IMG/VR virus record: IMGVR_UViG_3300047274_000061
Coordinates: 1 to 31,869 of that record
Direction: 5' to 3' (one strand)
DNA from: a virus
DNA: 31,869 nt
Shown here: positions 15,615-23,902 of the stretch, piece by piece
How the letters are laid out: the number at the start of each line of letters is the position of its first letter
How positions within the stretch are numbered: position 1 is the first letter of the stretch
The notes under the pieces: generated by a model
The model's input: only the letters and a program-made list of their open reading frames with translations
Database searches by the model: none
Told to the model about the DNA's origin: nothing
Program-made: the position numbers and the translations under genes

Positions 15615-16697
15615 ATGTCAGTAGAAAGAATCCAACTTAGACGAGGCTCAACATCAGCCTGGGAAGCAGCAAATCCAACCCTATACTTAGGAGAGTTTGG
15701 AGTAGAAAGAACGGTAGACGACGAGGTCCTGCTGAAGGTTGGGGATGGTGAAACCTCATGGAACTCGCTACCATATATTTCTGCCGATGTTGACTTGTCT
15801 GGCTACTACACATCTACTCAGACAGATCAAAAGATAGCCCTAGATATTTCTGCAGCCTCAGCCATTCTTATTGGTCAATTGGCCAGTAAATCAGATGTTA
15901 CTCATAATCACGCCTTAGCAACGCTTACTGACGTAGAAGTAGATGATGTCACATCAGGTCAATATTTAAAATTTGATGGATCAGACTGGGTTCCTGGATC
16001 AGTGACAACACCAACAAGTTTCGACTATGAAGATTTGACAAATGTTCCGACAACATTTACTCCATCATCCCACATTCATGCAATATCAGATATTACCAAC
16101 CTGCAAACATCTCTAGATGGAAAAGCATCTTCTGCTCATACCCATGCTATTTCTGATACTACTGGGTTACAATCAGCACTTGATGGAAAGGCAGCATCTT
16201 CGCATACTCACACCAAGTCACAAATAACAGATTTTTCTCACACACACGTTATGTCAGATATTACAGATCTTTCTGTCGAACCACCAACTGAGCTTGCAGA
16301 TACCCTTATAATTTCACCAAAAGAAAAAACTTTAGTGTCTGCTACAGCAGCAACTGGAACTATTAATATAGACGTTTCGAGCCAGTCCGACGTTTTTTAT
16401 ACCTCAAGTGCAACTGGAAACTTTGTATTAAATATTCGTGGGAACGGTTCTACAACGCTAGCGTCCATCCTTGACGTTGGTCAGTCACTAACAGTTGTTT
16501 TTAAAAATACAAATGGCTCCACTGGATACTACCTAACTGGCATTCAGATCGATGGATCAAGCGTAACCCCAAAGTGGCTTATTAGTGCTCCTTCGTACGG
16601 AACTCCAAGTGGGGTAGATTCATATAGCATTACCATTACAAAAACAGCTTCAGCCCCGACATATGTAGTTTTTGCATCTCAGGCAGGATATGTATAA
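15615..16697 (+). CDS. Tail fibre with Mtd-type N-terminus and HxH repeats (second copy)
   Basis: This 360-aa fibre shares its N-terminal domain with the 955-aa fibre: IQLRRGSTSAWEAANPTLYL, GEFGVERTVDDEVLLKVGDG, W.SLPY. Residues about 90-220 hold five HxH units (THNHALATLTDV, SHIHAISDIT, AHTHAISDTT, SHTHTKSQIT, SHTHVMSDIT) with LQ[TS][AS]LDGKA linkers. The last 120 residues are a beta domain (GNFVLNIRGNGST, GQSLTVVFKNTNGSTGYYLTGIQIDG) of the type that ends many phage fibres. The two fibres could share one attachment site and give alternative tips. Overlaps the next gene through TAATG. Confidence 0.75.
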   Translation: MSVERIQLRRGSTSAWEAANPTLYLGEFGVERTVDDEVLLKVGDGETSWNSLPYISADVDLSGYYTSTQTDQKIALDISAASAILIGQLASKSDVTHNHALATLTDVEVDDVTSGQYLKFDGSDWVPGSVTTPTSFDYEDLTNVPTTFTPSSHIHAISDITNLQTSLDGKASSAHTHAISDTTGLQSALDGKAASSHTHTKSQITDFSHTHVMSDITDLSVEPPTELADTLIISPKEKTLVSATAATGTINIDVSSQSDVFYTSSATGNFVLNIRGNGSTTLASILDVGQSLTVVFKNTNGSTGYYLTGIQIDGSSVTPKWLISAPSYGTPSGVDSYSITITKTASAPTYVVFASQAGYV

Positions 16698-17944
16698 TGC
16701 CTGTCCAGTCTTCTTCAACTTTAAAGAATACAGGCCAAAAGCAAGACGTAGACTATTGGGTCTGGAGCGGGATTTCTCCAGGAAACCTAGCTGGAAGAGT
16801 TGCCCTAGCTCATCCAAACGGCAAAGACACATATATTTCTGCTTTTGATACAGGTCTGTCCAAGATAGACGCAGGCGGATCTATCGCTTGGACTAGGTCG
16901 TCTCCATCAGGGCTTATATATGGTGCAGATGTGGACTCTGCTGGAAACGTTTATACAGTTGGTGGCAACACTACAGTCGCAAAGTTCAACTCTGATGGTG
17001 GGGTGGTTTGGTGCAGGACTATAAATACTGACAGTCCAAGCAATGTAAGTCCAGGAATCTCTGTTGGCACCAGTGGTGCTGTTTATGTTGCATCGCAAGA
17101 CAGCTCAAGCAATCCAGTTCTAATAAAACTAAACTCTGATGGCTCTATCTCTTGGTCAAGAAAGATCTCTGGGGTAGCTGGTCAGTTTCAATTTGTAAAT
17201 GTAGATGAGGATAACAATAGGGTATATGCTGCAGGCATCGTTGGCATAACAAATTCTCAATCAGTGGCTGGATATGCTACAGTGCTAGCAGCATTTGATC
17301 TATCTGGAAATTTGCAGTGGCAAAAACGACTATGGGAGGACAGCACAAACAGGTCCTTTCCTGCTGGTGTGCAGTCTTATGGAGGTTCTGTATTTGTATC
17401 ATTTTCTGTAGGGTATTACTCATGTCCAATTTTTAAATATAGTAAAGACGGAAACCTAGAGCCAATTAGTGGTGGCATGTATGGACTATGGGGCTCTGAT
17501 GACTTTTTTGCATCTGCCCCATTCAGGATAAGTAAGACAAACGGTGATATCGTTGTGGTGTATAGAAGCGGTACTGTGGCAAAGTATTCCATAAACGGAA
17601 GCCAAATCTGGTCCAGGAGATTTCTTTCTAGCTCTTCAAGCTTTTACTATGGAGCAGACGTAAGTGTTGACTCTTCTGGAAATGTCTATTCTTTGGTATA
17701 TGCTGGATCAACCTCTAGGTGTATCTTTGCAAAAGTCAAGTCAGATGGATCTGGAACTGGGACTTATGGGGACTATTCGTATACGTCTGGAACGTCTTCA
17801 CACTTTTTAAACAATAGCATGCAATCTTGGCAAGCATCTAGTAGCTACACAATAAGCTCTACCACACACACATCTACAGCAGTGACTTTTACTGGAGTTG
17901 CATCAAACCCTGTAGGCAAATTTGCACCATTAAGGACGAGATAA
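16697..17944 (+). CDS. Beta-propeller-like adhesin
   Basis: This 415-aa protein is built from about six or seven repeats with the plan D..GNVY.[VA]GG....[VL].K[FL].[SD]G...W.[RK], as in AKFNSDGGVVWCR, IKLNSDGSISWSRK, AFDLSGNLQWQKR and AKYSINGSQIWSRR. That is the pattern of PQQ/SBBP-type beta-propellers, spanning about residues 40-365. No catalytic residues stand out, so a binding role is more likely. It is coupled by TAATG overlaps to the fibre before it and the small protein after it. The first 30 residues (VQSSSTLKNTGQKQDVDYW) may attach it to the fibre. Host-surface or glycan binding is inferred. Confidence 0.65.
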   Translation: MPVQSSSTLKNTGQKQDVDYWVWSGISPGNLAGRVALAHPNGKDTYISAFDTGLSKIDAGGSIAWTRSSPSGLIYGADVDSAGNVYTVGGNTTVAKFNSDGGVVWCRTINTDSPSNVSPGISVGTSGAVYVASQDSSSNPVLIKLNSDGSISWSRKISGVAGQFQFVNVDEDNNRVYAAGIVGITNSQSVAGYATVLAAFDLSGNLQWQKRLWEDSTNRSFPAGVQSYGGSVFVSFSVGYYSCPIFKYSKDGNLEPISGGMYGLWGSDDFFASAPFRISKTNGDIVVVYRSGTVAKYSINGSQIWSRRFLSSSSSFYYGADVSVDSSGNVYSLVYAGSTSRCIFAKVKSDGSGTGTYGDYSYTSGTSSHFLNNSMQSWQASSSYTISSTTHTSTAVTFTGVASNPVGKFAPLRTR

Positions 17945-18246
17945 TGTTACTTATTGACCCACAAGGAAACTACCCACGGTACATTGGCGATCTAATGCTT
18001 AGCATCCCAGAATGGAATATTGAAGACCCACTCCCAGACGGATGGTCCTTGGTTCACCCATCTGAAATCCCTTCTCACAACATGGCTACACATAAGCTGG
18101 AAGAGATTTACCCAGTTATTGGAGATGATGGCCAGTATTACCAGTCGTGGGTTGTTTCTGAGATATCCATATCAGAGTTAGAGATTCAAGAAAGACTAAT
18201 GGCTATGGGTTTGCCAGAAAACGACGTAGAGAAACTTTTACCATAG
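17944..18246 (+). CDS. Small protein resembling tail fibre assembly proteins
   Basis: This 100-aa protein has the pattern LPDGWSLVHPSEIP followed by a W at 69 in YYQSWVVSEIS and a C-terminal helical stretch with a short ELEIQERL segment. The DGW...V...P plus WV layout resembles small tail-fibre assembly or chaperone proteins that follow fibre genes, and this gene indeed follows the propeller adhesin through a TAATG overlap. It has no signal or membrane segment. The chaperone role is tentative. Confidence 0.5.
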   Translation: MLLIDPQGNYPRYIGDLMLSIPEWNIEDPLPDGWSLVHPSEIPSHNMATHKLEEIYPVIGDDGQYYQSWVVSEISISELEIQERLMAMGLPENDVEKLLP

Positions 18247-18251
18247 GCCTG

Positions 18252-18260
18252 TGCTAAAAT
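18252..18260 (+). promoter_or_regulatory. Extended -10 promoter, leaderless start at 18267
   Basis: TGCTAAAAT ends 7 nt before ATG 18267, with no Shine-Dalgarno. It begins six bases after the stop of the preceding gene. Confidence 0.7.
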
Positions 18261-18266
18261 AGTACT

Positions 18267-21200
18267 ATGTCAATCCTATCTAACTTATATGCCGAAAGGG
18301 TGTTTTCTGAGCAGCCAACCGCACTCTGGGCGTTAGATGATGACATTGACTTTGTATCGTTGATAGGCCAAGGCGATAGGTCTTTTAATGGCTGGGCTAT
18401 AACAAACGCCACAAAATCGAGTTCTTCGGATATAGTTAGACAAATTAAAAAATCTCCGCTAACTAAGTTTGTAACCTCAAACTCTTCTGGATTTTCTGCA
18501 AAAAGTCCAGCGGTATTTGGACTGTCAGACCTTGTTGAGTCAAAACAATCTTTTAATATATCCACATACTTTTATTCAGATACTGATGAAGTTTCAGAGG
18601 TTCGAATTGGCTATGAGTATGAAGATGGTACTCCAGGAGAGATTGAGACATATTCAGTGTCAACTTCTGGAGTCTGGGTATTCTTGTCTAAAACATACAG
18701 CTTACCAGAGCTATCGTCAGACATCAAGCTTATATTTGAGGTTGAAACACTTAGCACTGGATCGTATACATTTTATGTAAATGGCTTTTCAGTAGGCCAG
18801 TGGTCAGAAAAGTTTAACGCTGTCTCTGACGGAGTGGATCTTATAGATCTTCCAGAAAATATAAATATTCCAGACACTATGTGCTACCCAGCGTATGCCT
18901 ATGGGTTTTCTGATAAAACTGGATACTATCTTGCAACAAGTAACAACTTGGCAGCATACAACGATGGATTTCCCATGGTGTTTGGTGCTGGAGGAGTAAC
19001 CAGGATAGTTGGAAACTCTGGAAAGCCATCCCTCATTGTTCCAGGTGGAGGTTTCTTACATGATCTAGGTAGGTATCAAGATCTCACTCTAGAGTTTTGG
19101 CTTAGGGTTACAAATGATTCTGTAACTCCAACCAAAATAGTTGGCCCAGTGTTCTCTAGCGATGGGTTGTATGTTGATGGACAATTTTTGGTTTTAAAGA
19201 TAGACAGGAATGTTCAATCGTACTTTGTTGGTGAGTGGGAAAGACCAATGCTTGTTGACTTCAGGGTATCCCCAAACACTGCAAGCTTAATGATTAATGG
19301 TGAGATAGTTGTCAGCATGGATGTTGATACGGCATCCCTACCGATGCCAACAGGTACAGATGATGACTGGATAGGTTTTTATGGGCTTACAGACAAGGTA
19401 TCTTTGGATATTGACTGTGTGGCAATATACTCTTATCAGGTTCCATCGGTTGTGGCAAAAAGAAGATTTGTTTATGGTCAGGGTGCAGATGTACCAGAAA
19501 CAATTAATGGATCTTTGGTAGGCTCTGGAGTAACCATAGACTACCCAGTATCTGGATATGCAAACAACTATATATATCCAGATATGGGTAGATGGAATCA
19601 GGGCATTGTAGATAACCTCTCAACTGATAACGGAACACTCTCTACACCAAATTACCAGCTTCCTTCATTTGTGTTTAATAACACAGAAATTACTGTTGAT
19701 GAATGGCTTGATCTGTGTGCTGAGTCTGAGGGTAGTGAAGACTTTTCATCAATAGACTTTTCTTTAGCAGATTCCGAATCTAAGTCTGGAGCATATATTC
19801 TTTTTGACAAATTTAACATTACAGGTCAAGACACAAAGGCTGTCTATGGAATATTCAAGACAGTTGATGACTCGGATAGGCTTCTGTTTAAGCTATCAAA
19901 TGAATTTAATGGGTCTAGCCTAGAGGTAAAAATTTCAGATTCTAAAATAGTTTATTATTTTTCTTACCCAGGAATGCAAAGCTTAGAAGTGGAATCAGAA
20001 GACGAAATTTCCCAGAATTCTGTTTTTGTGGCAGGCTTTGACATCGATAAGATGATTTCTGCGTTTGGAGGAATAGCGTCAAGAGTATTATCAGAATCAA
20101 AGAAGATGGTTTTGTATGTCGCAGGAGATAAGACTTTTGCCAATACATTTAACGGAAAAATTTATAAAGTTGGATTAGCAACAAAATCAAATCTGCCAGA
20201 TATTGAAGACTGGTCCAATGAAGATGGTATGATTCTTGTTCTTGGCGAGGCAGTGCCACTTTTGGATGGCGGAGAGCCACCAACAGAGTTTTCAGTGCTT
20301 GCTGATGCTGGAGAGCCAGATTCCGACCTTGTGTCTACCAGAAGTGGTGGCTTCCCAACTCTTGGATCAACTATAGAGCTAATAAACTATGTTTCGGCAT
20401 ACACACTAGCACCAAAGCTGTACCTGGGCAAGTTCATCATTGACATTGCATCAAAGGGCTATTGGCAAGACTTTGTACCTTTGTCTCATTTTGGTAAAAA
20501 TGTAACAAACCTAGAGGGCGACTCAGTACCAACCTTAAGCTATTTGCAATTTAATATTGATGTTCCACGAATGGATATCTTAGACCCACTAGAGCCATGG
20601 CATCTAGACACATCCAACCTACCTGTTAAAACATATGTTTCTTTTCAGTATGCTTCGTCTGGGGCAAATAAGCTATTAAAAAACTTTGCGTCAATACAGA
20701 AGGCTTTGGCAAACTCTCCAGTAGTGCCTAGTGAAAACTGGATGAGCACGGCATATGAAGTTGTATCTGGTTCGGTAATATACCTGCCTTCTGGCGTAGA
20801 CTACAGAAGTCTTGCATTGGTCTACCATATTAGGGTTGAAACAAAATCTGTATTTTCTAATTCAGTGAAAATCAAAAGACTAGAGACCTGCTCCCAGTCT
20901 CTGAGCTCACACGAACCACTTAGGATTAATACAAGGTTTGGAATTCAAATATCTCCATACTTTAAGAGAGGTTTATACTCAGACTATATGGCTAAAAACC
21001 CTATAAGCATTTATAAGAGAAGTACGCCATACATGCATTTAACAAAGCAAAGCGGAATAAAGATGCTTCGTTATTACGTAGAAGAAAGTTCTGAAAAGGG
21101 CATTTCAATACCAGTTAATCAAAACAGGGTATCTCAATATGCTGTTGGTGCTATCCAGGCATTCATAAATTATCAATCTAGCCATTTCCCTGAGCTAGAG

Positions 21201-21809
21201 ACAAAGATCATGGAGATTAAAGCCTACAACAGATCTACTCAGATTATGCTAGTTAAGTCAGATGCCAACGCAACAAGAGGAAAGATTTATGCGGTAGACT
21301 CTAAAACAGGATTGCCAGACCAGCTTGTAAACTTTTATCTAAATGGCAAGCTAGTAAAAAATCCACTTATTTTAGCGAAGCAGTGGGACGTTCTTAGCGT
21401 ACAGTTTGTTGATGGAATGAAATTTGACAACTTCTCTGGGTCAATTAACTTGACAGGAGAGCTTATGCTGTTTAACAATATATCTACTTACAGATTATCT
21501 GAAATCCAGACCTCGCTCACCTCCATCTTTAGGACTTGGTCTCAGCTAGAACAGCTAATAGACAAGTCAGGAGATGAGGCTACATATTGGGGTGACCTCA
21601 TTACATCAACGCCACCACTAACCTGGGAAAATATCTTGTTCATTCCAACCATTAGGCGTTATTTGATTGATCCAACGGCAATTTTTGATTCATACGCTGG
21701 AACCAATAGGATATCAGTATCTGACGACTCTATTTTAATGTTTAAGAATTATAGGTATACTGCGTATTCTGATGTAAGATGGCGTTCAAACATTGTGTCA
21801 CCTGTTTAA
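18267..21809 (+). CDS. 1180-aa minor tail / adhesin protein with LamG-type domains
   Basis: This is the largest product in the window. The start PTALWALDDDIDFVSL is a motif often found in LamG-containing phage proteins. Residues about 91-181 look like a carbohydrate-binding-module beta sandwich (SGVWVFLSKTYSLPEL...SYTFYVNGFSVGQW). Residues about 255-395 are a LamG/concanavalin jelly roll (LTLEFWLRVTN, LMINGEIVVSMDVD, DDWIGFYGL, IDCVAIYSYQ). Similar beta segments recur near 505-640 and 1020-1100 (LVNFYLNGKLV, LTGELMLFNN). There are no transmembrane segments. It is monocistronic, leaderless, and sits between the fibre block and the head genes. Likely role: minor tail or surface-glycan-binding protein. 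Confidence 0.65.
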   Translation: MSILSNLYAERVFSEQPTALWALDDDIDFVSLIGQGDRSFNGWAITNATKSSSSDIVRQIKKSPLTKFVTSNSSGFSAKSPAVFGLSDLVESKQSFNISTYFYSDTDEVSEVRIGYEYEDGTPGEIETYSVSTSGVWVFLSKTYSLPELSSDIKLIFEVETLSTGSYTFYVNGFSVGQWSEKFNAVSDGVDLIDLPENINIPDTMCYPAYAYGFSDKTGYYLATSNNLAAYNDGFPMVFGAGGVTRIVGNSGKPSLIVPGGGFLHDLGRYQDLTLEFWLRVTNDSVTPTKIVGPVFSSDGLYVDGQFLVLKIDRNVQSYFVGEWERPMLVDFRVSPNTASLMINGEIVVSMDVDTASLPMPTGTDDDWIGFYGLTDKVSLDIDCVAIYSYQVPSVVAKRRFVYGQGADVPETINGSLVGSGVTIDYPVSGYANNYIYPDMGRWNQGIVDNLSTDNGTLSTPNYQLPSFVFNNTEITVDEWLDLCAESEGSEDFSSIDFSLADSESKSGAYILFDKFNITGQDTKAVYGIFKTVDDSDRLLFKLSNEFNGSSLEVKISDSKIVYYFSYPGMQSLEVESEDEISQNSVFVAGFDIDKMISAFGGIASRVLSESKKMVLYVAGDKTFANTFNGKIYKVGLATKSNLPDIEDWSNEDGMILVLGEAVPLLDGGEPPTEFSVLADAGEPDSDLVSTRSGGFPTLGSTIELINYVSAYTLAPKLYLGKFIIDIASKGYWQDFVPLSHFGKNVTNLEGDSVPTLSYLQFNIDVPRMDILDPLEPWHLDTSNLPVKTYVSFQYASSGANKLLKNFASIQKALANSPVVPSENWMSTAYEVVSGSVIYLPSGVDYRSLALVYHIRVETKSVFSNSVKIKRLETCSQSLSSHEPLRINTRFGIQISPYFKRGLYSDYMAKNPISIYKRSTPYMHLTKQSGIKMLRYYVEESSEKGISIPVNQNRVSQYAVGAIQAFINYQSSHFPELETKIMEIKAYNRSTQIMLVKSDANATRGKIYAVDSKTGLPDQLVNFYLNGKLVKNPLILAKQWDVLSVQFVDGMKFDNFSGSINLTGELMLFNNISTYRLSEIQTSLTSIFRTWSQLEQLIDKSGDEATYWGDLITSTPPLTWENILFIPTIRRYLIDPTAIFDSYAGTNRISVSDDSILMFKNYRYTAYSDVRWRSNIVSPV

Positions 21810-21811
21810 TA

Positions 21812-21820
21812 TGGTATACT
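21812..21820 (+). promoter_or_regulatory. Extended -10 promoter, near-leaderless start at 21828
   Basis: TGGTATACT ends 8 nt before ATG 21828. It overlaps the end of the preceding stop region and has no Shine-Dalgarno after it. A GTG two codons earlier (21822) is too close to the box to be used. Confidence 0.65.
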
Positions 21821-21827
21821 AGTGGTT

Positions 21828-22205
21828 ATGAATAACACAAAACCACGATTTCCTGGTCAGATTGGTGAGACCAAGGTTCAGGTAATAAAAGAAGAGTTTT
21901 CTATGTTTGGCACCTATGTGTGGGTAAAGCCAAATGGAAAGCCATTTACTGATGGTAATGGCAATGCCCTGTCAATTGAAGGCATGAAGGATGACCATGC
22001 AAGAATTAAAGAGTTGGCTGATGCAGCAAGCTATTGGGGGCAGCCAGAAGGCCGTGCGGTATTTTATCCAAATATGCGTAAGATTTCAGACGAAGAATAT
22101 TCTGAGCAAGTAGACAGAATGAACCAAGGCCTTATCCCAAGCATGAATGACCTTGGAGCTGTTATTGCTGCCAAGAAGACCCTAGAGCTTTACGGAGACG
22201 AATAA
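21828..22205 (+). CDS. Unknown small protein upstream of the portal
   Basis: This 125-aa protein starts at ATG 21828, preferred over GTG 21822. It has a beta-rich first half (VQVIKEEFSMFGTYVWVKPNG) and a helical second half (KISDEEYSEQVDRMNQG, IAAKKTLELYG). No family recognised. It is coupled to the portal gene by a TAATG overlap, which suggests a role linked to the portal or packaging; the large terminase gene that usually precedes a portal is not in the window. Confidence 0.55.
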   Translation: MNNTKPRFPGQIGETKVQVIKEEFSMFGTYVWVKPNGKPFTDGNGNALSIEGMKDDHARIKELADAASYWGQPEGRAVFYPNMRKISDEEYSEQVDRMNQGLIPSMNDLGAVIAAKKTLELYGDE

Positions 22206-23839
22206 TGGAAGAAGAATACCAGATCCCAGTTGTTGGAGCATCGCTGCCAGACTTTCAACCAGTAGAAAATATTTTTAAGGCTCAAGACCCATTTAGCAAA
22301 CCCTGGGATAGCCTCAGAGATCTTTCTGGGCTAGAGAAAAACTTTAAGCGTAGGTCAGATAGAGTTGCAAAAGTCTATGACGAAGCTGTTGCAAATAATG
22401 TTGACGTAAATTCTCTGGGGTATCTAGACAGTGCACTTGCTATAAACTCTGGTAGAGATGATGCAAAGTCAAAAGAGATTAACCCAGGAAATGTATATCG
22501 TAATGGATACGGCATGTTTGACGTTATTACTCCACCATGGAATCTTTATGAGCTAGCTAACTATTACGACACATCATTTGCCAATCACGCAGCTATCGAT
22601 GCAAAGGTTGAAAACATTGTTGGCCTTGGCTATGACTTTTTCCCCACACAGGCTACAGTTATGGCTTTAGAGGATAACGAATCAGACAGTGCTAGAGACA
22701 AGGCTAGAAGAAGAATTGAGAGAACTAAGGCAGAGCTAAGAAATTGGCTTGAAAGTCTCAACGACGATGATTCATTTACCAATACCATGACTAAGTTTTT
22801 CACAGATGTTCAGTCAACTGGAAATGGCTACCTAGAGATTGGTCGTACTACTTCTGGGCAAATTGGTTATGTTGGCCACATTCCATCAACTACCATGAGA
22901 GTTAGACGACTTCGTGATGGGTATGTCCAGATTATTGGAAATAAGGTAGTGTATTTTAGAAATTTTGGTGCAACTAACCGTAACCCAGTGACAGCTGATC
23001 CAAGACCGAATGAGATTCTTCACTACAAAGAGTACTCTCCTCTAAACACATTTTATGGTGTTCCAGACATCATGTCAGCAATCAGCTCTCTTCACGGAGA
23101 TCAGCTAGCCTCTCAATATAACATTGACTACTTTAGCAATAAGGCTGTGCCACGTTACGTAGTAACCCTTAAGGGTGCGAAGCTATCTGCTGATGCTGAG
23201 GACAAGCTGTTTAGATTCTTGCAGGCTAATTTGCGTGGGCAGAGTCACAGAACGCTTTACATTCCTCTACCAGGAGATTCTGATCAGAACAAAGTAGAGT
23301 TTGACATGAAGCCAATTGAGAATGGTGTTCAGGAGGCATCGTTTAACGATTACCGTTTGCGTAATCGTGATGACATTCTTGTAGCACACCAGGTTCCGCT
23401 ATCGAAGATTGGTGGAGGAGACTCTTCTGCAATTGCAGCTGCTTTGGCACAGGACCGTACATTTAAGGAGCAGGTAGCAAGACCAGCCCAACGTAATCTA
23501 GAAAAAATGATCAACAAGATCATTCGTGAAAAGACAGATATCGTTGAGTTTAAGTTTAATGAGCTAACTCTTACGGATGAGATTGCACAGTCACAGATTC
23601 TTGAGCGTTACGTTAAGACCCAGATCATGGTTCCAAATGAGGCTAGGCAGGTTCTTGGGTTGCCACAGAGACCAGATGGCGACGAGCCGTTTGAGATGAC
23701 AGCAAGACAATCTGCTGACTCAAGGGCTAACAGTGCTGGCAACAGGCAGCGTGATGCAGAAAGAACAAACAATAATTCAGACAGTACAACTACCATAAGT
23801 GGAAGAAATCCACAAGGTGAGGGAAATTCGTCTGCATAA
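22205..23839 (+). CDS. Portal protein
   Basis: This 544-aa protein matches phage portal proteins. Evidence includes a long helical start, then MFDVITPPWNLYELANYYDTSF, the central VQSTGNGYLEIGRTTSGQI (about 200-215), VYFRNFG, EILHYKEYSPLNTFYGVPDI, and DQLASQYNIDYFSNKAVPRYVV with the stem/wing helices. Dodecameric portals occupy the packaging vertex, join head to tail and guide DNA. Length is typical. The last 50 residues are Asn/Ser/Arg-rich and disordered (RQRDAERTNNNSDSTTTISG). A TAATG overlap couples it to the small gene before it, and a promoter region separates it from the protease. Confidence 0.9.
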   Translation: MEEEYQIPVVGASLPDFQPVENIFKAQDPFSKPWDSLRDLSGLEKNFKRRSDRVAKVYDEAVANNVDVNSLGYLDSALAINSGRDDAKSKEINPGNVYRNGYGMFDVITPPWNLYELANYYDTSFANHAAIDAKVENIVGLGYDFFPTQATVMALEDNESDSARDKARRRIERTKAELRNWLESLNDDDSFTNTMTKFFTDVQSTGNGYLEIGRTTSGQIGYVGHIPSTTMRVRRLRDGYVQIIGNKVVYFRNFGATNRNPVTADPRPNEILHYKEYSPLNTFYGVPDIMSAISSLHGDQLASQYNIDYFSNKAVPRYVVTLKGAKLSADAEDKLFRFLQANLRGQSHRTLYIPLPGDSDQNKVEFDMKPIENGVQEASFNDYRLRNRDDILVAHQVPLSKIGGGDSSAIAAALAQDRTFKEQVARPAQRNLEKMINKIIREKTDIVEFKFNELTLTDEIAQSQILERYVKTQIMVPNEARQVLGLPQRPDGDEPFEMTARQSADSRANSAGNRQRDAERTNNNSDSTTTISGRNPQGEGNSSA

Positions 23840-23851
23840 ATTTTTAAAAAA

Positions 23852-23892
23852 TGTTATAATATTTTAATATTTGAAAAAAAGTAAGGTATAAT
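23852..23892 (+). promoter_or_regulatory. AT-rich promoter region with two -10 boxes before the protease
   Basis: TGTTATAAT at 23852-23860 is an extended -10 box. A second TATAAT at 23887-23892 ends 11 nt before ATG 23903, giving a leader of about 4 nt with no Shine-Dalgarno. Either or both may be used. Confidence 0.6.
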
Positions 23893-23902
23893 AAAAGTTA
23901 CC

